Notes under the pieces: generated by a model
What the model saw: only the letters and a program-made list of their open reading frames with translations
Database searches by the model: none
What the model was told of the DNA's origin: nothing
Program-made: the position numbers and the translations under genes
Part shown: piece by piece, positions 6,319 to 11,040 of the stretch
Numbering within the stretch: the stretch's first letter is position 1
Layout of the letters: every line of letters begins with the position of its first letter
NCBI GenBank assembly: GCA_024401945.1
Contig: JAKSKC010000040.1
Coordinates: forward strand, 1-11,040
Reading direction: 5' to 3'
Length of the DNA stretch: 11,040 bases
Origin: Bacteroidales bacterium
GTDB taxonomy: Bacteria; Bacteroidota; Bacteroidia; Bacteroidales; UBA932

Positions 6319-7320
6319 TTTTATTCCTGCCTTTCTGCAGGCCTCCCTCATGTCTTCCGGCCAGATGCTGCTCTGTATCTCGCCGATATGGGCTTTCCTG
6401 AGCAGGAACATGCAGAGCCTGGACTGACCTATTCCTCCGCCGATTGTGTGCGGCAGTCCGCCTGCAAGAAGCTTCTTGTGGTAGTAGAGGTCCGCCTTGT
6501 ATTCCTGGCCGCGTTCGTACAGCTGCCTCATCATAGATTCCGCATTCACCCTGATACCCATGCTGGAAACTTCGAATGCCCTGTCCAGCACTGAATTCCA
6601 GAGGAGGATGTCGCCGTTGAGGTCCCAGTCGTCATAGTCTGCGGCTCTTCCGTCGTGCGGCTCACCGTTTGAAAGCTTTCCTCCGATACCGATGATGAAA
6701 ACGGCCTTGTGCTCCTTTGTGATGGCGTTTTCCCTCTCTTTTGCATCCATCCCGGGATAGCGTTGCAGCAGTTCCTCCGAGCTGATGAAGAAAATATCAT
6801 CCGGAAGTTCCGGCCTGATCTGCGGGAATTCCACATAGAGCTTGTTCTCCGTGACTTTTATGGCCTCATATATTCTGCGTACGGTTTTCTTCAGGAATTC
6901 TATGTTGCGGTCCTTTTCGGCAATGACTTTCTCCCAGTCCCACTGGTCCACGTATATGGAGTGGATGTTGTCCAGATCCTCGTCAGGGCGCAACGCGTTC
7001 ATGTCGGTGTAAATTCCCCTGCCTTCCTCAATCTTCATCTCCGCGAGTTTCAGCCTCTTCCATTTCGCGAGGGAGTGAACTACCTCTGCCTTCTGCTCGC
7101 CCATATCCCTGATGGGGAAGCGTACAGGCCTCTCTATGCTGTTCAGGTCGTCATTGATTCCGGTCCCTGAGAGCACCACCATCGGCGCTGTCACTCTGAG
7201 CAGTGCCAGCTGGGCCGAAAGATTGCTCTGGAACATATCCTTTACGGCTTTTATCGCCTTTTCGGTGTTCTCTTCGCTACCGAGCAGATTGGTGTAGTTA
7301 TTTGGCAGATATAGTCCCAT
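6310..7320 (-). CDS. asnA: Aspartate--ammonia ligase (asparagine synthetase A)
   Basis: The 336-residue protein matches AsnA throughout: INDDLNSIERPV (55-66), EVVHSLAKWKR (79-89), IYTDMNALRPDED, YVDQWDWE, VFIIGIGGKLS, ADYDDWDLNGDILLWN, SSMGIRV and GGGIGQSR (294-301). AsnA makes asparagine from aspartate, ammonia and ATP through an aspartyl-adenylate, using a fold related to class II aminoacyl-tRNA synthetases. The ATG at 7320-7318 gives MGLYLPNNYTNLL, the expected N-terminus. The reading frame stays open to 7428, but that extra part is the murI 3' end in another frame and has no AsnA similarity. The start lies inside murI (23-nt overlap), so translation is probably coupled. The 3' end overlaps the convergent NamZ gene by 9 nt and leaves no room for a separate terminator. 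Confidence 0.97.
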   Translation of the reverse strand: MGLYLPNNYTNLLGSEENTEKAIKAVKDMFQSNLSAQLALLRVTAPMVVLSGTGINDDLNSIERPVRFPIRDMGEQKAEVVHSLAKWKRLKLAEMKIEEGRGIYTDMNALRPDEDLDNIHSIYVDQWDWEKVIAEKDRNIEFLKKTVRRIYEAIKVTENKLYVEFPQIRPELPDDIFFISSEELLQRYPGMDAKERENAITKEHKAVFIIGIGGKLSNGEPHDGRAADYDDWDLNGDILLWNSVLDRAFEVSSMGIRVNAESMMRQLYERGQEYKADLYYHKKLLAGGLPHTIGGGIGQSRLCMFLLRKAHIGEIQSSIWPEDMREACRKAGIKLV

Positions 7321-8077
7321 ATAGCTTGTGTAAAACTGTTCCGTCTCCGGATGAATGCAGTGTGACTTTCCCTTCCTTCCCGTGCGTGATTCCTTCAGAC
7401 TCCATGACCTTGACCAGCTGTTTGACAACGGCAGGCGCCGGGTCTATCAGTTCGATTCCGTAATCAGTATGATGTTCTGCGCGGAAATCTCCGATTATTC
7501 CGAGCATCGTGGCCTCGAGGAAAGGGTAGTGGGTGCACCCGAGCACTATCCTGTCGGCCTTCTCCTCAAGGATTGGCAGCAGTACCTGCCCGACGACCTC
7601 GCGTGAATGCGGACTTTCCAGATCTCCGTTCTCGACAAGTTCCACGAATCCCTGTCCCACTCTTTCCACAATCCTGGCATCGTTTCCGAAACGGTCTTTC
7701 GTATTCTTGTACTTGTCGGCTGCGAGTGTCCCGGCTGTGGCGAGGACGCCTATGACGCCCGTGGAGGTGTTCTCTGCCGCGAGCTTCACGGCCGGTTCCA
7801 TGCCTATGCACTCGATGAGGAATTCAGCACGGCGGGTGCTGACAGCGGAGGCGGTGGCAGTGTTGCAGGCTACTACAATGATGACGCAACCCTCACCGAT
7901 AAGGAAACGGGAGATTTCCCGGGCCCTGTCGATGATGAAACTGCGGTCCCTGGTGCCGTAAGGGCAGTTCGCGTTGTCGGCGAAATATATGCAGTCATCC
8001 CCGGGAAGAACCTTCCTGATCTCCCGCAGGACGGACAGACCGCCGGCCCCCGAATCAAATATTCCGATTTTTGCCAT
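7298..8077 (-). CDS. murI: Glutamate racemase
   Basis: The 259-residue protein begins MAKIGIFDSGAGGLSVL, the hallmark of glutamate racemase. Both catalytic cysteines are in their conserved settings: C71 in VACNTATA and C181 in GCTHYPF. Other conserved blocks are YFADNANCPYG (31-41) and the acidic LIDPAPAVV near the end. It converts L-glutamate to the D-glutamate placed at position 2 of the peptidoglycan stem peptide, in the cytoplasm. The ATG at 8077-8075 gives the canonical N-terminus; an upstream in-frame TTG at 8101 would only add eight atypical residues. It leads a leftward pair with asnA. The 66-nt gap to the divergent prfB holds only weak promoter candidates for this strand, such as TAAATTCG (8097-8090). 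Confidence 0.97.
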   Translation of the reverse strand: MAKIGIFDSGAGGLSVLREIRKVLPGDDCIYFADNANCPYGTRDRSFIIDRAREISRFLIGEGCVIIVVACNTATASAVSTRRAEFLIECIGMEPAVKLAAENTSTGVIGVLATAGTLAADKYKNTKDRFGNDARIVERVGQGFVELVENGDLESPHSREVVGQVLLPILEEKADRIVLGCTHYPFLEATMLGIIGDFRAEHHTDYGIELIDPAPAVVKQLVKVMESEGITHGKEGKVTLHSSGDGTVLHKLYGTISAK

Positions 8078-8103
8078 ATATATCTGTTGCGAATTTAACA
8101 ATT

Positions 8104-8136
8104 ATTGAAAGAATAAACGTAATTTTAGTAAATTTG
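8104..8136 (+). promoter_or_regulatory. Probable promoter of prfB, very close to the start codon
   Basis: TAAATTTG at 8129-8136 matches the Bacteroidota -7 element TAnnTTTG exactly. A weaker ATTG at 8104-8107 sits 21 nt before it, the same -33 sequence and spacing seen at the promoter before the gene at 331. The last base of the -7 element is only 7 nt before the ATG at 8144, so the mRNA would carry almost no leader. The -7 match is seen directly; use as the prfB promoter is inferred from position. Confidence 0.5.
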
Positions 8137-8143
8137 CCTTGAT

Positions 8144-9214
8144 ATGGTGATTCAAGAACAAATCAGAGACCTGAAACAAAGGGTGGAGACTCTGTACCGC
8201 TGCCTCAGGATCGAGGAACGCAGGGAGGAAGTGTCCTCATTGCAGGCGCAGACCGAAGCCCCGGATTTCTGGGATGACCCGAAGGCTGCGGAAGCATTCA
8301 TGAAGAAAATGAACGGCGTGAAGTGGTGGGTGAACGCTTTCGATACCGTGCACGGCAGCGTCGATGACCTTGATGTCCTTCTTGAACTTGCTCCCGAATC
8401 CGAGGAACTGGACCAGGCGTTCGCCGAGGCTACTGCGGCAGTGGAGAATCTGGAGATGAAGAATATGCTCGGAGCTGAAGGCGACAACCTGGGAGCGGTC
8501 CTGACCATCAATTCCGGTGCCGGCGGTACCGAGGCGAATGACTGGAGCGCGATGCTGATGAGGATGTATATGCGCTGGGGCGAGAGGAACGGCTACCGTA
8601 CGAGTGTTAGCGAGCAGGTGGAAGGGGATGAAACCGGCATTAAGTCCACGACGATAGAGTTCGAAGGGGATTACGCCTATGGCTATCTGAAAGCCGAATC
8701 CGGAGTCCACAGACTTGTGAGGATATCACCTTTCAATGCCCAGGGCAAGCGCCAGACCACATTCAGTTCAGTGTTCGTATATCCTCTTGTTGACGACAGC
8801 ATCAATATCGAGATCAAGGATTCCGACCTCCAGTGGGACACTTTCCGCAGCGGAGGCCACGGCGGACAGAATGTGAACAAGGTGGAGACAGGCGTGCGTG
8901 TGAAGCATATCCCTACCGGTATCGTCGTTGAGAATACGGAAGGGCGCACCCAGATAGGTAACAAAGAAAATGCTCTCCGCATCCTGAAATCCCGCCTGTA
9001 TGACCTTGAATTGAAGAAAAGACAGGAGAAACAGGCCGAACTCGAGGGCCAGAAACTCAAGATTGAGTGGGGCTCGCAGATACGTTCCTATGTCCTTCAT
9101 CCATACAAGATGGTCAAGGACCTGAGGACGGGATTCGAGACCGCAGACACCCAGGGAGTCCTTGACGGCGACCTGAATGCATTCATGAAAGAATTTTTAA
9201 TGAACAATAAATAA
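8144..9214 (+). CDS. prfB: Peptide chain release factor 2 (RF2), single-frame gene
   Basis: The 356-residue protein is a class I release factor that ends translation at UGA and UAA. The stop-reading tripeptide is SPF (195-197), which marks RF2 rather than RF1 (PxT). The peptidyl-tRNA hydrolysis motif GGQ is at 240-242, within [18 protein letters not shown] (235-252). [14 protein letters not shown] (121-134) and [10 protein letters not shown] near the end are also conserved. The ATG at 8144 gives [17 protein letters not shown], a normal start. In many bacteria prfB has an in-frame UGA near codon 26 read by +1 frameshifting; here the equivalent place reads CTC AGG ATC and the frame is open throughout. 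Five nucleotides separate its TAA stop from the fumarase start, so the two are probably co-transcribed. Confidence 0.96.
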   Translation: MVIQEQIRDLKQRVETLYRCLRIEERREEVSSLQAQTEAPDFWDDPKAAEAFMKKMNGVKWWVNAFDTVHGSVDDLDVLLELAPESEELDQAFAEATAAVENLEMKNMLGAEGDNLGAVLTINSGAGGTEANDWSAMLMRMYMRWGERNGYRTSVSEQVEGDETGIKSTTIEFEGDYAYGYLKAESGVHRLVRISPFNAQGKRQTTFSSVFVYPLVDDSINIEIKDSDLQWDTFRSGGHGGQNVNKVETGVRVKHIPTGIVVENTEGRTQIGNKENALRILKSRLYDLELKKRQEKQAELEGQKLKIEWGSQIRSYVLHPYKMVKDLRTGFETADTQGVLDGDLNAFMKEFLMNNK

Positions 9215-9219
9215 ACGAT

Positions 9220-10842
9220 ATGGCTGAATTCAAGTATGCCCCAATGTTCCAATTGGGCAGTGATACTACCGAGTATTACAAGATTCCGGGCTCCGAACAG
9301 TATGTGGAAACATCTGATTTCGAAGGCAATAAAATATTGAAGGTAAAGAAAGAGGGCCTTACGTTGATGGCCAATACGGCTTTCCACGGCGTAAGCTTCA
9401 TGCTCCGCAGGGAGCACAACAGGCAGGTTGCATCGGTCCTCAGCGATCCGGAGGCCTCTGACAATGACAAGTACGTGGCATTGACCTTCCTCCGCAACGC
9501 CGAGATAGCCTGCAAGGGAAAATTGCCTTTCTGCCAGGATACGGGTACTGCGATCATCCACGGTGAAAAGGGCCAGCAGGTCTGGACCGGATACTGTGAC
9601 GAAGAGGCCCTGTCCCTCGGAGTGTTCAAGACATATACTGAAAATGCCCTCAGGTATTCTCAGAATGCCCCTCTTGATATGTACAAGGAGGTTAATACCA
9701 AATGCAACCTTCCTGCACAGATAGATATCGAGGCTACTGAAGGTGCGGAATACCGTTTCCTCTGCGTCACTAAGGGTGGCGGCTCCGCCAACAAGACATA
9801 CCTCTACCAGGAGACAAAGGCCATCCTGAACCCGGGTACCCTCGTGAACTATCTGCTCACCAAGATGAAGACTCTCGGTACTGCCGCTTGTCCTCCATAC
9901 CATATCGCATTCGTCATCGGAGGTACATCCGCAGAGAAGAATCTCCTTACCGTAAAACTGGCAAGCACGCATTATTATGACGCTCTCCCTACTTGCGGAG
10001 ACGAGACAGGACGGGCTTTCAGGGATGTCGAACTTGAGAAGACCCTTCTTGATGAGGCTCATAAGATCGGACTCGGAGCCCAGTTCGGAGGCAAATATTT
10101 CGCTCATGACGTCAGAGTCATCCGCCTGCCGCGCCACGGCGCAAGCTGCCCTGTAGGTCTGGGAGTAAGCTGCTCTGCTGACAGAAATATCAAGACAAAG
10201 ATCAATGCCGACGGTATCTGGATCGAGAAACTGGATGATAATCCGGGTGCGCTCATCCCTGAAGAACTCAGGAAGGCGGGAGAAGGCAATGCCGTGAAGA
10301 TCGACCTCGACCAGCCTATGGAGAATATCCTCAAGGAACTTACGAAATATCCGGTAAGTACGCGTCTGAGCCTTAACGGCACCATCATAGTTGCCCGTGA
10401 TATCGCCCACGCGAAGCTCAAGGAGCGTCTGGACAATGGTGAGGAACTTCCTCAGTATTTCAAGGACCATCCTGTCTATTATGCCGGTCCTGCCAAGACT
10501 CCTGAAGGATATGCTTGCGGTTCTATGGGACCTACAACTGCCAACCGTATGGATCCGTATGTGGATCTGTTCCAGAGCCACGGCGGTTCAATGATCATGC
10601 TTGCAAAGGGCAACAGGACGCAGACGGTTACAGATGCATGCAAGGCTCACGGCGGTTTCTATCTCGGAAGTATCGGCGGCCCTGCAGCAATCCTTGCCCA
10701 GAACAATATCAAGTCCATCGAGTGCCTGGAGTATCCGGAACTCGGAATGGAGGCAATATGGAAAATCCGCGTCGAGGACTTCCCGGCATTCATCCTCGTG
10801 GATGACAAAGGGAATGACTTCTTCAAGCAGCTTGGTTTGTAG
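9220..10842 (+). CDS. fumA: Fumarate hydratase, class I (iron-sulfur)
   Basis: The 540-residue single-chain enzyme matches the class I fumarases (E. coli FumA/FumB, 548 residues). The three cysteines that bind the [4Fe-4S] cluster fall at the same numbers I recall for E. coli FumA: C105 in [11 protein letters not shown]224 in TAACPPYH, and C318 in [10 protein letters not shown]. The N-terminal cluster-binding part covers about 1-335 and the C-terminal swivelling domain about 370-540, with [12 protein letters not shown] and MLAKGNR. It interconverts fumarate and malate in the cytoplasm; in anaerobic Bacteroidales this serves the reductive branch from oxaloacetate to succinate. The oxygen-sensitive cluster fits an anaerobe. 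It sits 5 nt after prfB, and the AsmA-like gene begins directly after its TAG stop. A 494-codon antisense frame lies opposite but shows no recognisable family. Confidence 0.97.
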   Translation: MAEFKYAPMFQLGSDTTEYYKIPGSEQYVETSDFEGNKILKVKKEGLTLMANTAFHGVSFMLRREHNRQVASVLSDPEASDNDKYVALTFLRNAEIACKGKLPFCQDTGTAIIHGEKGQQVWTGYCDEEALSLGVFKTYTENALRYSQNAPLDMYKEVNTKCNLPAQIDIEATEGAEYRFLCVTKGGGSANKTYLYQETKAILNPGTLVNYLLTKMKTLGTAACPPYHIAFVIGGTSAEKNLLTVKLASTHYYDALPTCGDETGRAFRDVELEKTLLDEAHKIGLGAQFGGKYFAHDVRVIRLPRHGASCPVGLGVSCSADRNIKTKINADGIWIEKLDDNPGALIPEELRKAGEGNAVKIDLDQPMENILKELTKYPVSTRLSLNGTIIVARDIAHAKLKERLDNGEELPQYFKDHPVYYAGPAKTPEGYACGSMGPTTANRMDPYVDLFQSHGGSMIMLAKGNRTQTVTDACKAHGGFYLGSIGGPAAILAQNNIKSIECLEYPELGMEAIWKIRVEDFPAFILVDDKGNDFFKQLGL

Positions 10843-11040
10843 TTGAAGACGGCAAAAAAAAGATTCAGATGGGTGGCGGGAGCAGTAGGTGTACTGCTCC
10901 TGCTCCTCATTGTTGCCATATATTTCATCATTTCGGACAGGACGCTCACCAGAATAGCCAACCGCTTCACCGATGAGTGCGTGACTGTGGAGTCCAATGT
11001 CGGGAACGTGCATCTGGAACTTCTCAAGAACTTCCCGATA
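10843..11040 (+). CDS. AsmA-like membrane-anchored protein, N-terminus (partial, runs off the right edge)
   Basis: A frame starting with TTG directly after the fumarase stop stays open for 66 codons to the window edge. It has a basic start (KTAKKRFRW), one membrane helix at about 10-30 (VAGAVGVLLLLLIVAIYFII), then SDRTLTRIANRF, VESNVGNVHLELLKNFP. A single N-terminal helix followed by an SxRxLTxxAN segment and a V..GxVxLxLLKxFP strand is the usual opening of Bacteroidota AsmA-family proteins. These are large periplasmic beta-groove proteins related to TamB and implicated in lipid transport to the outer membrane. TTG is the only start consistent with the full n-region; the first GTG (codon 11) would remove the basic residues. 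The family call rests on a short piece. Confidence 0.68.
   Translation, partial: MKTAKKRFRWVAGAVGVLLLLLIVAIYFIISDRTLTRIANRFTDECVTVESNVGNVHLELLKNFPI

Noticed and set aside
6326..6341. Inverted repeat CCTGC/GCAGG as a terminator between the NamZ gene and asnA
   Set aside because: The stem is only 5 bp, there is no T-run on either side, and it lies within asnA coding sequence.
7321..7428. A longer asnA N-terminus starting at 7428
   Set aside because: The extra 36 residues lie wholly within murI in another frame and do not resemble AsnA; MGLYLPNNY at 7320 is the normal family start.
8090..8121. Minus-strand -7 candidates for murI (TAAATTCG and TACGTTTA)
   Set aside because: Each has one mismatch to TAnnTTTG and neither has a TTTG at the right distance; not strong enough to list as a promoter.
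9097..10581. A 494-codon open frame on the minus strand opposite fumarase
   Set aside because: Its translation shows no recognisable motif or domain, and the plus strand encodes a full class I fumarase with all cluster cysteines. It is best explained as an antisense shadow of biased codon use.
1..11040. CRISPR arrays, insertion sequences, phage genes or a riboswitch
   Set aside because: I saw no regularly spaced repeats, transposase-like proteins, terminal inverted repeats or long structured leaders; no intergenic gap exceeds about 90 nt.

Overview
The window looks like a chromosomal segment from a member of the Bacteroidales (phylum Bacteroidota). Four things support this. The tRNA gene has a textbook Bacteroidota promoter (TTTG-N19-TACCTTTG). 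The genes show little Shine-Dalgarno signal. The tRNA lacks an encoded CCA. Several families are typical of the phylum: the tandem HU/CCDC81-like membrane protein, the DUF4922-type protein, DUF1343 (NamZ) next to an AmpG-like transporter, and an AsmA-like protein. The genus cannot be fixed from the sequence alone. No mobile element, CRISPR array or phage gene is visible, and coding density is very high.

Layout. (1) At 1-330 there is the 5' end of a leftward gene for a secreted protein, a hairpin terminator, a leftward tRNA-Asn(GTT) and a compact divergent promoter region. (2) At 331-6318 lies a tightly packed rightward five-gene run: a membrane-anchored double-HU protein, a NUDIX hydrolase, a 700-residue fusion of an Ap4A-phosphorylase/GalT-like domain with a SpoIID/LytB domain, an AmpG-like MFS transporter, and an exported NamZ/DUF1343 exo-muramidase. 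Gaps are 3 nt, 3 nt, a 4-nt ATGA overlap, and a 14-23-nt overlap. (3) At 6310-8077 lies a leftward pair, murI then asnA, overlapping by 23 nt. The 3' end of asnA overlaps the 3' end of the NamZ gene by 9 nt. (4) At 8144-11040 lies a rightward run: prfB (release factor 2, without a programmed frameshift), class I fumarase, and the start of an AsmA-like membrane protein.

How the genes work together. The five-gene run reads as a cell-wall turnover module. NamZ would trim MurNAc from glycan ends in the periplasm, the AmpG-like carrier would bring murein sugars or muropeptides into the cytoplasm, and the SpoIID half belongs to a family that cuts denuded glycan strands. The HIT-like half and the NUDIX enzyme point to nucleotide or nucleotide-sugar chemistry in the same unit. 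MurI (D-glutamate) on the opposite strand is also a cell-wall gene. The most unusual item is the HIT-like/SpoIID fusion, because its two halves are normally expected on opposite sides of the inner membrane and the protein has no signal peptide.
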